Source: Bryoerythrophyllum caledonicum (taxonomy: Eukaryota; Streptophyta; Bryopsida; Pottiales; Pottiaceae). Taken from it: a stretch of DNA of 64,000 nucleotides. The stretch is taken from the NCBI GenBank assembly GCA_963971425.1, contig OZ020524.1, positions 1,178,001 to 1,242,000 on the forward strand, read 5' to 3'. The number at the start of each line of letters is the position of its first letter. Position 1 is the first letter of the stretch. Made by a program: the position numbers and the translations under genes. The notes beneath the pieces are model-generated. The model was not told the origin of the DNA. It saw only the letters and a program-made list of their open reading frames with translations, and did no database searches. Shown piece after piece: positions 8,691 through 19,768 of the stretch.

Positions 8691-10634
8691 CTACTCATTG
8701 CGGAAGAAATCCCATGGTGTAGCTAGGTTGTAGGGCGGTCCTTTCAACAAGTCTACTACATGCGTGACGGTTGATCTCTCTAGTGGATCGGGTTTCAACA
8801 ACTCGTCCATGGCTTGCTCAAATCGCTTGGACAATGAACTCGGATCTTTGTTCTTTTGGAACAAGCTTGAAGAGCAATCGCGGTTGTAGATCCTCCTTGC
8901 CAAGTACCCCACTTCATACGCCTCAGATCTATGGTTGTGCTTATGCTTTATTCCCATCCTCCTCGGTGACGTTGGTGTTCCAGGCTTCCCGTACACATGG
9001 AATAGCTCGGGGGCAGCATGACGATACTTAACTCGGTAAGCACCTAGCTCTGTACTAGAGGGTCGGCGGTAGTTTGACATCTTGTCTTCGCCGTCCCATG
9101 ATGCCATTCCCCAATCACACACCCCGATGTATACCACATCTTTTTTCTCTTGCGGAAAATGAAGCATAACATTGTTGGGGCTCAAGTCGTTGTGCAATAT
9201 GCGCTGGGAATGTATCACATCCATGATGCACAGTAGTGCCCATGCTAAATAAGCCCGATTTTTACGATACACGCATAGTTCCATACGAGCCTCAAGGTCG
9301 ATTCCAGCTGTTTTAAGAATATCATCTTCGTGTTCCTCGTCATATTTTGAATCGATCCTCCAAATGGATGCTAGTGAGCCACCGTTCCACCATAGAGTAT
9401 ACGACTCGTATGTTCTTCTATCCAGGTACTGGATTTTGATAACCCCTGCGTGGTCCACTGGACACGCTAGCGCCTCAATTGAACGTTTCTCTCGGTTTTT
9501 TTCACGACTACCCTCTTTCATTGTTTTCCCCGCAAACTCCATGTGTGCTGGAATGCAACTTACACCATCAATACTCACACGACGGACAACTCCAAAGCCT
9601 CCTTCATAATTTCTAGTATCCAACGCCTTTACCTCCGCATGCATTGGAAGCCACACTACACCTTCACGACCTCTACTCGCAACCCGCGCAACCAAATCTT
9701 GATCAATCCAAGGAATAGCGAGGTTAGTTCTCCCTTTCGGCTTGATTGCTTCTACCCCCTCTTTGAGTCTCTCAAACAATAACTTCACTTCCATTGCTTG
9801 CTCGCTTACATCTTCCTTGTAATAGACATCCCAAATAGTCTTCACTGGGTTGTGAATAGCTTGTTTGGCAAACAAGCTGGGCCATGTGTCCATTGAATGT
9901 CTCAATTTATCTTCGCGAAATTTTTCTTCATTGGCAATATTTTGGATAACGAGTACCAATCTTGCCTCCATAGCTTCTAGTCCTGTAGCGCCGTTACACA
10001 AGTACCGTTTCTCCAACTTGGATAGACCCTTCTCTATCATCCAAAATAATATATCTTCTACGACCCTGAACTTAAATTCCTTGCTCATTGCATCCAAATG
10101 GCTTGTCCTTGCTCTTTTCTTGTAGGGCTCTGAGTCCTCTGAAAAAGCTTGCCGTTTGCCCCGCCCTCGTCCCGCTCTAACTGAAGATCCGCTTGGAACC
10201 AAGGAATTTGTTGCTGATGGTACCTCATCATGTTGAACAACCCTTAGTGATGGCTCTCCTACTGCGGGCTCACCACTTGATCCGCCTGAACTGCGAGCTC
10301 CCGGGTGTCGAAATCCGCTCAAACTTTGTGATCCTCGTGACCGCCCTCCTTCAGTGGCCCCTCGCGTTGATCCTCGTGGAACCCCGGCTGTGCCTCGTGA
10401 ATGTGATTGCGACCCACGAGAATTATTTCGTCCAAGTGCATGAAATTCTTGGTGCAGTTCTTCCATGCCGTGCCTGCGACCCCTGTCACTTCGCCCACTT
10501 CCACTACCTTGTCCTCTCGCCAGCATACCACCGCTCACACGATCGGCTGCAACAGTGGTTGATTGAATTTCCACCTGATGAGCCTCGTGGAGTTGCATGT
10601 CTGCATCTTGATAATGCACCCTGCTATCGGCCAT
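8691..10634 (-). CDS. Atypical protein kinase with RG/RS-rich N-terminus
   Basis: Uninterrupted 647-codon frame, ATG at 10634, TAG at 8691-8693. Residues 1-175 are low complexity, rich in R, G and S, with a basic KRARTS stretch that could act in nuclear localisation. The kinase domain fills the C-terminal half: glycine loop EGGFGVVRRV (Gly345), beta-3 Lys370 in AGKTMK, catalytic loop HNDLSPNNV (His481, Asp483) and DWG (Asp507) in place of DFG, then an APE-like AAPEL. HND for HRD and DWG for DFG are unusual but keep the catalytic Asp residues, so activity is plausible. It is single exon, unlike most plant kinase genes. It sits between two GC-rich arrays inside the hAT-like ends, in tandem with the RING gene. 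The substrate is unknown. Similar HND/DWG kinases occur, I believe, as multicopy genes in bryophyte-grade genomes. Confidence 0.8.
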   Translation of the reverse strand: MADSRVHYQDADMQLHEAHQVEIQSTTVAADRVSGGMLARGQGSGSGRSDRGRRHGMEELHQEFHALGRNNSRGSQSHSRGTAGVPRGSTRGATEGGRSRGSQSLSGFRHPGARSSGGSSGEPAVGEPSLRVVQHDEVPSATNSLVPSGSSVRAGRGRGKRQAFSEDSEPYKKRARTSHLDAMSKEFKFRVVEDILFWMIEKGLSKLEKRYLCNGATGLEAMEARLVLVIQNIANEEKFREDKLRHSMDTWPSLFAKQAIHNPVKTIWDVYYKEDVSEQAMEVKLLFERLKEGVEAIKPKGRTNLAIPWIDQDLVARVASRGREGVVWLPMHAEVKALDTRNYEGGFGVVRRVSIDGVSCIPAHMEFAGKTMKEGSREKNREKRSIEALACPVDHAGVIKIQYLDRRTYESYTLWWNGGSLASIWRIDSKYDEEHEDDILKTAGIDLEARMELCVYRKNRAYLAWALLCIMDVIHSQRILHNDLSPNNVMLHFPQEKKDVVYIGVCDWGMASWDGEDKMSNYRRPSSTELGAYRVKYRHAAPELFHVYGKPGTPTSPRRMGIKHKHNHRSEAYEVGYLARRIYNRDCSSSLFQKNKDPSSLSKRFEQAMDELLKPDPLERSTVTHVVDLLKGPPYNLATPWDFFRNE

Positions 10635-11401
10635 TCCTGTAAAGTAGTTAACCGTTCACTTAAAGTGCAGTGCGAAAGTGAGTGAGTCTGGAAAAAAATG
10701 ACAAGGGTTCCCCCGCATTCGTCTTTCCCAACTCCTATACCCTCGAAACCCGTGCAATGGTGCTCGCGCAACAAGGTCTCGGGTTCCTATTGGGCAAGGA
10801 AATGGAGGGAAAAAAGTGAGGACGTCAATGGCCTATCCGCCTTTATATAGGCTGCAAGGGGTCGGGAACATTGCGGATAGGGTTGGGAACCTAGAGAACC
10901 GCGCGGTCGGGGAGCGGACGGGGCGCGGACTGGACGCGGACGGGGCGCGGATTGGGTTGGAAGAGCCCGCGGACTGGCAACCGATTGCCCGCGGACTGAC
11001 CGCGGACTTGCCCGCGGACTGGCAGCGGACTGCCCGCGGACTGGCCCCCACAGACCGCGGACTGCCCGCTGAATGGGCGTCGTTTTTCTCCTTTGAATTG
11101 CTCTTTGCATCTGCCGTTGCTTTAGGGGTGGGGTTTGGGGGAGACAACAAGGTCGCCGTGTAACTACAAGTTTTGGCAATGTGAGAACGGTAATGTCCAA
11201 ATTTGCTTTGAACCTCGATATAAATGCATTCAAAATGGGTAAAAAATATCCCGTTGTGTACAACTCACTGTGAATTCCATGTTCGTAATGTCAAAAAGAA
11301 CAACATGAGAGCTTTGGTTACACTAATTCAATCGGGAAATTAGACTTGGTCATAGTTTACTGAATCTTTAATCCTTCACTTCCACAAATTAATGTGGTGC
11401 T
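10635..11401. promoter_or_regulatory. Spacer between kinase and RING genes with GC-rich array
   Basis: This 767-bp spacer lies 5' of the kinase ORF (minus strand) and 3' of the RING ORF. Its middle (about 10895-11075) is an array of GCGGACTGG/CCCGCGGACT words like those at 7556-8440 and 14080-14808. A run TTTATATAGG at 10851-10860 is on the plus strand and reads as a weak TATA-like box in reverse (CCTATATAAA), about 220 bp upstream of the kinase ATG, so it is a plausible core promoter element for the kinase. This is inference. Confidence 0.4.
10895..11075. repeat. GC-rich GCGGACT array, middle
   Basis: Words GCGGACTGG, CCCGCGGACT and GACCGCGGACT every 10-15 bases, same family as the two flanking arrays. 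Lies just upstream of the TATA-like run that may serve the kinase gene. Confidence 0.8.
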
Positions 11402-13636
11402 CTAAGCTCTTGCAGCATCTCTTGCACGAACATTACTCCGCGTTCGATATCCATGACGTCCATGGCCTTGCCGATATCGAGGTATCTCCCCACCATTAAG
11501 CCATTCCTTCACCTCCGGGGCGACGTCTTCCAAAATGGCATCGAGCGCCGCCAGAAGTAGTCGTTTTTGATGGTAGCGTTCTTCCCAATACAATTCCTCC
11601 GTTCCAGTGGTTGCAGGTAGTGTTGTATCACGATAAGCCCTTTGTAGTTCTAGATCCCCCACAGCTCGCTCGCCAGATGAGTTGTAATATGGTGGCGGTC
11701 CTAAGCCGTGCACCAATTCGTTTCTTTGACGATTCCAATGCCACCCTAGGGTCTGGTAAAAAAACATCTTCATGCCGTAATCTGCCGGTTTGTCAGGATA
11801 CATCTCATTTGCTGCATGTACTAGTTTGTCCGGATCATCTAACAATTCTTCCCCTTGAAAGGTATGCCACAGTTGTGCCTTGGACATATTATGTCTCCAA
11901 CTCCACTCAACAGGGTTCCCATTGAAGTCTTCAAGTGCAAAGTCATAATCATCTTGACGATACACCCAGTGACTTGGCATGATATCCCGTAGGCCAAATT
12001 GGAGATACAAACGTGGATGTAATGGCGCCCTACATACACCACAAGTACGCGAACGAATCATACTCTTGATTAGACAATGCGGATGGAACGAATGGCCACA
12101 CGATCCAATCATATAACACCCTTCAGGACCCCAAGGATTATCGCAGATAGGGCATGATGATCCGTCGGATGTCATGGGGTGTGGTCTTTGCCACAACGGC
12201 TTTCCAATCATTTCAGTTGGATGATCATGCACTTCTCCAATGTCCCAACGGTGATCCTCTTCTGTCACAAGCCTCCAATTAATACTATTGTTGTTCAATA
12301 GTAGCGACGTATCACTATCGTCCCAGCTGATTGGATACATGGTTTCATCACGAGGCCATGATGTGAGCAAAAGGGTCCTTAACTTCTTCTCCGATGTCCA
12401 TTCAGCGCATATACTCTGGAATTCTGCCTCGTATTGCCGTGTCCGTGCCACAGCGAATACCGTTGTGAGCATCATCTCTTCGCGCTCATCGATTATTGTT
12501 GAAACCAACAATTTAAGATTGTTTCGGGCCGATTCCTCATTCTCCCGGTACGCTTTTAATTCATCCAACTCTTGCTGCAAACCTGCATGTGTCATCTCCG
12601 CTGCTACATGTTGTGCCTTGATTTCTTGTAGCTCCCTCTTTAAGTCTGCCACTTCAATCATGTACTTTTCATTGCTATCGTTGACTTGATTGACTTGATT
12701 GCGTAGATGGGTCACTTCAGCAAGCAAGTTCTTCTTCTCTATCTCTAGCGCACGTACTTTTGACACCGTTTCCACATCATCGTCTCGTCCATGTTGCAAC
12801 CTCTTTATTTCCACACTAAGCACTTCCAATTGTGCTTGTAACTCACCATACTTATCTTCATCAAACTTCATCGGGGCGTCAGCGACTTTGCTTTGAATAG
12901 CACTGGCCATCTCCAAAGTTGCTGAAAGTGGGTTTGACCCCTCCTCAATCTCGTTTGGGGCATGCTTGTCCAATTCTTTGCAATGAGTGGCCTCAACCTT
13001 CCTTTCTCTACGCTTTCGACCGCTACTGTTCCTTGGTGAAACAATTACTTCTCGATTGCACGGCACTTCACCATTTGGATCGTCATACAAAGTAGGGTTG
13101 TCAAGGAACCATTGAGGGGCATTGTTTCTTGGAATCTCTTGAGGTTTCTTTGCTGAAAGATGGCGTCCAAGTCTAGAACCACCTGAAAAGGAGTTGTGAA
13201 TCGTTGACCAATCCACTTCCTTTCCTAATTGATATTCCGCGTACATCAATGCTGCAATGGATCTAGGAATATTATTTTTAGGCCATTTCTCCAAGTTAGA
13301 AATGGCACGTAGGATCTCGAGGAACCTCCACTTCACATGCACGTCATTGATCTGTCAGTACGTGACTGCTTTCGCTGCACAATGTTTAGGGTGGAGCTCC
13401 GCAGGCCACCATCTGTCGAGATGCGCAAACTTGATGTACTCCAATGCATTGTCGGCTGTCCATGGCTCATGCACTGATTCCCAACCCTCCTTTGCTCGAA
13501 GATCACGGTTTGCATATACCTCCAGCTCCAAATCTGCTGGGTTCCTCTTTGTCCTTTTCACTGTAAAACCCTCCTCGCTTGGTTTGTCCACCATCATCCT
13601 CCGTGCTCCTTGAACGCCTCCTCCGCTTTCCATCAC
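11402..13636 (-). pseudogene. RING-H2/coiled-coil protein with one in-frame stop
   Basis: One continuous minus-strand frame from ATG 13636 to TAA 11402 is broken only by TGA at 13355-13357. The N-terminal part (about residues 1-93) is acidic and basic mixed; after the stop, a spacer rich in KR (possible nuclear signal) is followed by a ~150-residue coiled coil (heptads such as LEIEKKNLLAEVTHLRNQV) and then a RING-H2 finger near 12070-12160: CPIC, x12, CGHSFHPHC, x11, CGVC. The spacing C-x2-C...C-x-H-x2-H-x2-C...C-x2-C fits an E3 ubiquitin ligase. The stop is one G-to-A step from Trp (TGG). It may be a recent disabling change, a sequencing error or a place where translation restarts downstream (GTG/ATG). 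Co-oriented with the kinase gene 770 bp downstream. Confidence 0.7.
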
Positions 13637-14079
13637 GAAATTCTTCTACAGTCTTCTACTGATTACCGTATCAGAAAAGTTACTTACAATAATATCTATT
13701 TACTCTCCCACATTACCTATTATCATACAAACATTCTAGAACAACTGCTCTATTCCAAAAATCTGAAGACTACCTGCACTTCAAAATAGTGCTGCCTAGG
13801 CTACAAATTGAAGCATGCACTTCAAAATATTGTTGCCATGCTTGGGTAGATTGCTGAAACCCCACCGTTGGCATAACCATCGCCTGTAATAGTGAAAAAA
13901 CAGATGCTTCTGAGGACAAACATCTCCCCTTGGGAAAATGAAGGTCCTCAAAAGGAGCACTTTCCCCCTTTGAAGCCCCGCACACCGCCGTCAACGTGGA
14001 GGCAAGTGCGTCAAGGCTTTCTAGGACTAAGAAAGTGTCAAGCCATGGGACCCCTTCCGCTTTCTATAACATGTGCACC
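13637..14079. other. Upstream region of the RING gene
   Basis: AT-moderate sequence without a convincing gene. It includes a repeated CACTTCAAAATA.TG.TGCC phrase (near 13775 and 13818). It should contain the promoter of the RING gene (minus strand). Small frames here are not supported. Confidence 0.35.
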
Positions 14080-14808
14080 CCGTCCGCGTACCGTCCGCGG
14101 ACATTCCCTGCCCAGCCCGCGTCCAGTCCGCGGGCAGTCCGCGGGCAGTCCGCGACCTGTCCGCGACCAGTCCGCGGGCAGTCCGCACACTGTCCGCTCC
14201 CAGTCCGATCCCCGTCCGCTCCCAATCCGCGGGCAGTCCGCGGACTGTCCGCTCATAGTCCGATCCCCGTCCGCGCCCAGTCCGATCCCCGCCCGCGCCC
14301 AATCCGATCCCCGTCTGCTCCCAGTCCGATCCCCGTCCGCTCCCAGTCCGCGGGCAGTCCGCGGACTGTCCGCTCATAGTCCGATCCCCGTCCACTCCCA
14401 GTCCGATCCCCGTCCGCTCCCAATCCGCGGGCAGTCCGCTCATAGTCCGATCCCCGTCCGCGCCCAGTCCGATCCCCGTCCGCGCCCAGTCCGATCCCCG
14501 TCCGCTCCCAGTCCGCGGGCAGTCCGCTCATAGTCCGATCCCCGTCCGCGCCCAGTCCGATCCCCGTCCGCTCCCAATCCGCGGGCAGTCCGCGGACTGT
14601 CCGCTCCCAGTCCGATCCCCGTCCGCTCCCAGTCCGCGGGCAGTCTGCGGACTGTCCGCTCATAGTCCGATCCCCGTCCGCGCCCAGTCCGATTCTCGTC
14701 CGCTCCCAGTCCGATCCCTGTCCGCTCCCAGTTTGTCTAAACCGTCCGCTCCCATTTCGCGCCCTGTCCGCGAACTGTCGTCGCTCAGTCCGCAACCCGT
14801 CAGCGCGC
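14080..14808. repeat. GC-rich AGTCCGCGGACT array, right
   Basis: Dense array of AGTCCGATCCCCGTCCGC, CCCAGTCCGCGGGCAG and CAGTCCGCGGACTG (a 14-base perfect palindrome). Words repeat at 10-14 base intervals and in higher-order blocks of roughly 100 bases. It runs into the assembly gap at 14809. The dominant orientation (AGTCCGC on plus) is opposite to most of the left array (GCGGACT on plus). Long open frames in it are artefacts of the repeat. Confidence 0.85.
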
Positions 14809-15008
14809 NNNNNNNNNNNNNNNNNNNNNNNNNNNNNNNNNNNNNNNNNNNNNNNNNNNNNNNNNNNNNNNNNNNNNNNNNNNNNNNNNNNNNNNNNNNN
14901 NNNNNNNNNNNNNNNNNNNNNNNNNNNNNNNNNNNNNNNNNNNNNNNNNNNNNNNNNNNNNNNNNNNNNNNNNNNNNNNNNNNNNNNNNNNNNNNNNNNN
15001 NNNNNNNN
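14809..15008. other. Assembly gap (200 N)
   Basis: Exactly 200 N bases follow CAGCGCGC inside the GC-rich array. The round number suggests a placeholder gap whose true length is unknown. Confidence 0.99.
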
Positions 15009-15069
15009 CAACGTGTCTCTCCAGAGGTAAATGTGAAAATTGTGTTTTCTGCCATCAAAATGGCTCCGT

Positions 15070-15173
15070 CACAGTAAAGTCACGATCCGTCACAATGTCA
15101 TGCCGTCATTGTGTCGTGACATCGTGACATTGTGACGGAAATTGTCCCCGTCACGACACAATAGACAACCCTG
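15070..15173. repeat. hAT-like right terminal region
   Basis: Ends ...AATAGACAACCCTG, the inverse of the left terminus, preceded by CGTCACGACAC, GTGACATTGTGACGG and similar words. It abuts Copia gag sequence directly at 15174. Confidence 0.6.
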
Positions 15174-15179
15174 CGTCTT

Positions 15180-18100
15180 GCAAAGCTGAAGGCCATTTCA
15201 TGCTGCAACACTTGTAGTGAAAAAGGCCATTTCTCTGCTGAATGTCCTCAGAACCATGTATCTAGTGGTGACAATTCTATCTCTCCTATTAGAGCTCGTT
15301 CTAAGCATCATCGTCCTACTGAGAAGTTCTCTCGGAAAAAGAGTCATGCTCATGCCACAGCAACTCATGTGCTTTCATCGGACTCTGAGGAAGACGATTT
15401 CAGTCACTCTTCGAGTGATGCTTATTGTGTTTCCTCTCTTCTTACTGATTCTGTATGGATAGCTGATTCTGGCGCGAGTGAACACATGATAGACAAACGG
15501 GGATGGTTTACGGATTTCTAGTCGATTCCTGAATTCTGCTGGTCTGTTACTACTGCAAATGATCATCAACTCTGGGTGAGGGGCATTGGTGACGTTCTTG
15601 TTCACTCACATGTGAACGGTGCTATCTCTCCTCTGCGGTTTAAGAATGTGCTGTATGTTCCGGAGCTCCGCAGGAATTTGATCTCAGTATCTCAGCTTAC
15701 TGCAAACAAGTTTGCTATCGTTCATATCAGGGATGAATGCAAATTATTCTCTGATTATGGTCATGGCAGGCTTATTATGACAGGCTCGAAGTGTGACAAC
15801 CTTTGGCACCTTCACATTACTCCTCACACTGGAACTAGTAGTGCGCATCTCACTACCACTACAGGTGGTGACTCCAGCCAATTAAGCAAGGCGACCATTC
15901 TCTTGCAACGGTGGCATGAGAGGCTTGGTCATGTGTCTTTTGACACAGTGCGCCGCATGGCTGCTCAAGACGTGGTTACAGGCATCACTTCTCTTTCATC
16001 AATAACTGCCCCAGTCTGCCGTGGTTGCGCTTATGGGAAGAGTCATCGTGTTCCATTCCCGAAGCGTCATGGAGTTCGTCCGCGTGCTCGACGCTCTGGC
16101 GAATTTTTTCATTCCGATGTCTCTGGACCCATGTAGGTGAGCTCAATTACTGGTTATCATATTTTTGTCACCTTCAAGGATGACTACAGCAGTTTTCGAA
16201 TTGTTTACTTTCTTCATCACAAGAGTGATGTCTTTGCATGCTTTCTTAAGCTTGTAAAATATGCGAAAAACAACACTGGTCACAGGCTCCGTCGACTGCG
16301 CAGTGACAATGGTACAGAATACATATCGACATGTTTTCAGAAGTATTTGGAGGATGCAGGAATTCAACATGACCTTACGGCTTCCTACTCACCAGAACAG
16401 AATTCTGTTGCCGAGAGAGACAATAGGACTATTGTTGAAAGCGCTCGCAGTATGCTTCATTACCGTTAGGTCCCTCTTCAATTTTGGGCTGAAGCAGTAA
16501 ACACTATTGTCTATGTACTGAATCGAGTTGCCACCAAAGGGATCCATGGCAGGACACCCTATGAGTTGTGGTCAGGTGACATCCCAGATGTTGCTGACTT
16601 TAGAACGTTTGGTTGTCCAGCTTATGCCCATGTTCCAAAGCAGATTCGAAAAAAGTTGGATAGCAAGGCCTGTGACTGCATGTTCCTTGGCTACTCTGCC
16701 ACGAGCAAAGCGTATCGCCTCTGGAATCATGACAAACAGAAACTGATCACCAGCCGTGATGTTCTCTTTGATGAGGACTCTCTTTTCTCTTCTCCTGATC
16801 CTCAGTATTTTGCTACCTTGGATGAACTTTTTCCCTCTATGCAGGTTTTGCATACACCAGCCTTGATCTCTACATCTCCTGTTCCTGATATCCCTGCTGG
16901 TCCTATCCCTTCAGATGTTGATGCTAAATCCTCTAGTTCTTCAGGATCTCTGGCTAGAATTCCCTTGCCCAGTATTTCTTTGGAAGATAAAACTCTAGCT
17001 GGCCACTCTGTCTCTATAGCTGGCAGCGGCAGTGCCAGTCTTAATGGCATCAGTGGGAGTTTAAATCTTGACAACAACAAAGGAAGTCCCTATGTTGATT
17101 GCGGCAGTGGGAGTTTTAGTGGTACACATGGCAATTGGAGTACACATGCTGAACGGAGAAATGGAAGTTCTATTGTCGGAAAAAGCCGTGGGAGTTTTCA
17201 GCCATCAGTTGTTCCTGGCACACCGCTTCGTCATAGTGTTCAGATTGCTAGTCCAAACTCTTCATTACCTGCTGATTCCGTTGATCTTACTCCAAGTTCC
17301 CTTGACAACTCTGTAGTTGATTCCTATGAGCCTGATTCTGATGAAAATCCTATTCTCCGCACTAGATCTCTACCTGATCTCTATGCCTCGACATCAGCCT
17401 TGGTTGCTTGCTCTAAACGTGCAAATCCTAGAACTGCCCTTTTACCCTCAGAGCCTAGGACTTATGCAGCTGCTCTTAAGTCTGATGATGTGAATCACTG
17501 GAAGCTTGCAATGAAGGAAGAGATTGACTCTCTCTTTCAAAATCACACCTGGATCTTAGTTGACCTACCCTCAGGGAGAAAAACTGTGGCAAATAAATGG
17601 GTTTTTAAGCTGAAATTAAAGGCTGATGGTTCAATTGACCGTTACAAAGCCCGGTTGGTCGCCAAGGGTTATTCTCAATCCTATGGCCTTGATTACGAAG
17701 AAACGTATGCTCCCATAGCCAAGGCTGATAGCATTTGCTCTCTTCTTGCCATTGCTGCGAGTGAGGACTGTGACATGATACAATTTGACATAAAACGGCG
17801 TTTCTTCATGGTGACCTTGATGAGGATATCTACATGGATTTACCTGAAGGCATTGATCTCCCTAGTAGTCATGGCAAGGTCTGCCATCTGCAGAAAAGTT
17901 TATATGGTCTAAAACAGGCTAATCGTCAGTGGAATACCAAGTTTACGATGTTCCTCGAAAGATATGATTTGGTGCAGTCTTCAGCTGATCCGTGTGTGTT
18001 CTACTCAACCACTAAGCCTCTCCTGGCTACAACAATTTTTGTTGATGATGGCTTAGGTATCTGCACTGATTCTTCTCGGCTTCAACACATGATCGTGTAT

Positions 18101-19014
18101 CTGAAGGAGCACTTTGCGATCACAGCTGGAGTTGCAGATATATACATTGGCCTACATATTACGCGTGACAGATTTTCTCATGCCATCTATGTGGATCAGA
18201 CTCGCTTTATTGAAACCTTACTTGCCAAGCATGGCTATTCGGATGTCAATCCAGTCTCTACGCGTGCTGATCCAAATGTGCGGCTTCAACGACCACTCCC
18301 ACATGATGATCCTGCAGCTACGACCTTTCCCTATCAGAGTTGTGTTGGCAGTCTTCTTTACCTCCAGACGTGGTCTCGCCCAGACATTTCGTTGGTTGTT
18401 TCGACTGTGTCACAGTACACAAGCAGTTATATGGAAATACATTGCACTGCCGTTTTTCGCATCCTCAAGTATCTTCGAGGGACAACTGCCTATGCCTTGT
18501 GCTACTGCAGACCAAAGATACCTCATCAACCCGTTGTGTATGTTGATGCCGATTACGCCGGTGATGTGGATAACCGCCAAAGTCGCAGTGGTGTTGTCAT
18601 TCTTTTGAATGGTGCTCCAGTCATTTGGTTGAGCAGGAAACAACGTTGTGTTGCAACATCCACCACAGAGGCAGAATACATTGCAGCTTCGACAGGAAGG
18701 AAGTGAAGTGGCTTTGTCGTTTACTTCATGATCTTGGTATGCTATCTCCGGGACTCTCACCGATGTTTTGTGACAACCAGGCTGCAGTTCGCCTTGTTCG
18801 AAACCCTGAATACCACAAACGTACGAAACAAATTGATATCTGTTATCATTGTATTCGTGAACATCAAGAGAGAGGAATCATTGATGTCTCATACATTCCG
18901 ACTGCTCAGCAAATAGCTGACCATTTCACCAAACCTTTATCAACTGATAAGTTTGTTACCTTTCTCAACTCTCTTCATGTTGTTCCACTCACTGTACCGC
19001 AAGTGGCAGAGTAA
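15180..19014 (+). pseudogene. Copia gag-pol polyprotein, decayed
   Basis: Visible parts: CCHC knuckle CNTCSEKGHFSAEC (15204-15245); protease WIADSGASEHM (near 15460-15490); pre-integrase HxxLGHVS...CxxC near 15910-16030; integrase with HSDVSGP, RSDNGTEY and PEQNSVAE spacing (DDE); RT with KARLVAKGY, SLYGLKQA and FVDDG (YVDD variant) and RNase H with VDADYAG and TSTTEAEY. Breaks: TAG at 15519-15521, 16134-16136 and 16467-16469; a one-base frameshift near 17800 at the RT QFDIK motif; another near 18690-18705 just before the last RNase H part. In life it would be a single ~1300-residue polyprotein giving virus-like particles; this copy cannot make it. Confidence 0.88.
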
Positions 19015-19060
19015 GCATTTTATGTGGTACGAGTGATACAATCTAAGCTATGAGTGGGAG

Positions 19061-19453
19061 TATTGGTAGATACAGCATAGCTATACATTGACAGCTCTAT
19101 CACTCGTAGATAAAGCATATTGTTGAGCACAAGTAGATATTGGCACGAATTAGTATAGATGTTGATCTAGCTTTAGTGTAGATATAGCATCTGAAGATTT
19201 AGTGTAGGTGTACATTTGTATCCATCTGAGGATGTAGGGTACGTGTACAACACTTATGTCGTCTCTCTCATGAGAGCGGTACTTAGGTGCTGTCGTGCAC
19301 TTGCTGTGGCACTTTGTCTTTGTGTACATGGTTAGTGAATTAAAAAGAGACGTGTCCAGAGCATCAATGGCCTGGCGTCTGTAATTCGTTGTATATCATG
19401 AGTAATGCGAGTGTGTGTGCGAAGGGAGTCTAGTACTTTTACTCAGGTCAATA
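19061..19453 (+). repeat. Copia 3' LTR (393 bp, ends TATTG...CAATA)
   Basis: Its limits are fixed by comparison with the solo LTR at 24772-25164: both are 393 bp, start TATTGGTAGATACAGCATAG and end AGGTCAATA. Terminal inverted bases are TATTG/CAATA rather than the usual TG/CA. An internal TAGATATAGCAT motif is repeated about four times. The last part overlaps a short frame that is not a gene. Confidence 0.88.
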
Positions 19454-19486
19454 GCATCATCCTGAAGCAACCGCAACCAGTCATGC

Positions 19487-19768
19487 TGGAGCTGGCGGTT
19501 TTACACGTTAATTACGATACAAACTTGAAAGTTCCAGTCTGGATGGATGGCAAATCGGTTTTGTTTGGAACCTTGGGCTCCACAGATCCCACTCCGAGTC
19601 TAGCACTTGAAATTTATGTCCACAATCGTCTGTAAAATCTACCACGATCAAGTGATGACTGTTAGACACGTTCATAGAGTTACTGTTAGGCGACAGCCCG
19701 GAGTTAGACTATTTTCAGAGACTGAAGACTGAGCTCCTTGGTCTTCAAGTTCTCACGTTGAAATGAGG
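19487..19768. repeat. Inverted repeat arm, left (pre-insertion site intact)
   Basis: Imperfect inverted match to 21230-21636. Shared landmarks are GGCGGTT..ACACGT.AATTACG, the run AAAGTTCCAGTCTGGATGG, CCCACTCCGAGTCTAGCAC, GATGACTGTTAGACACGTTC and TCTTCAAGTTCTCACGTT. This arm lacks the SINE found in the other arm. Confidence 0.75.

Larger units (their letters stand above)
7285..15173. mobile_element. hAT-like segment with kinase and RING cargo genes
   Basis: The left end CAGGGTTGTCTATCGTGAC starts at 7285; the right end, read on the minus strand from 15173, begins CAGGGTTGTCTATTGTGTC. Both ends continue with GTGACG/CGTCAC repeats. CAGGG-type ends are typical of hAT elements. Inside are two long minus-strand genes and three GC-rich AGTCCGCGGACT arrays, but no hAT transposase. 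The flanking 8-mers (7277-7284 and 15174-15181) do not match as a target duplication, and a 200-N gap lies inside, so the ends could belong to different copies joined in assembly. The right end interrupts a Copia gag region. Confidence 0.55.
15174..19453 (+). mobile_element. Ty1/Copia retrotransposon, 5' truncated
   Basis: Domain order gag zinc knuckle, protease, GAG-pre-integrase, integrase, RT and RNase H is the Copia order. The 5' LTR and most of gag are missing because the hAT-like right end abuts at 15173. The 3' LTR is 19061-19453, preceded by a purine-rich tract TGAGTGGGAG. Several stops and frameshifts make it inactive. A solo LTR of the same family and equal length lies at 24772-25164. 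Confidence 0.88.

Noticed and set aside
13892-15058. Long ORFs in the right array and across the N gap
   Set aside because: Same repeat artefact, and some run through undefined bases.
19405-19635. 76-codon ORF after the Copia pol
   Set aside because: It spans the LTR end and flanking repeat, so it cannot be a conserved gene.
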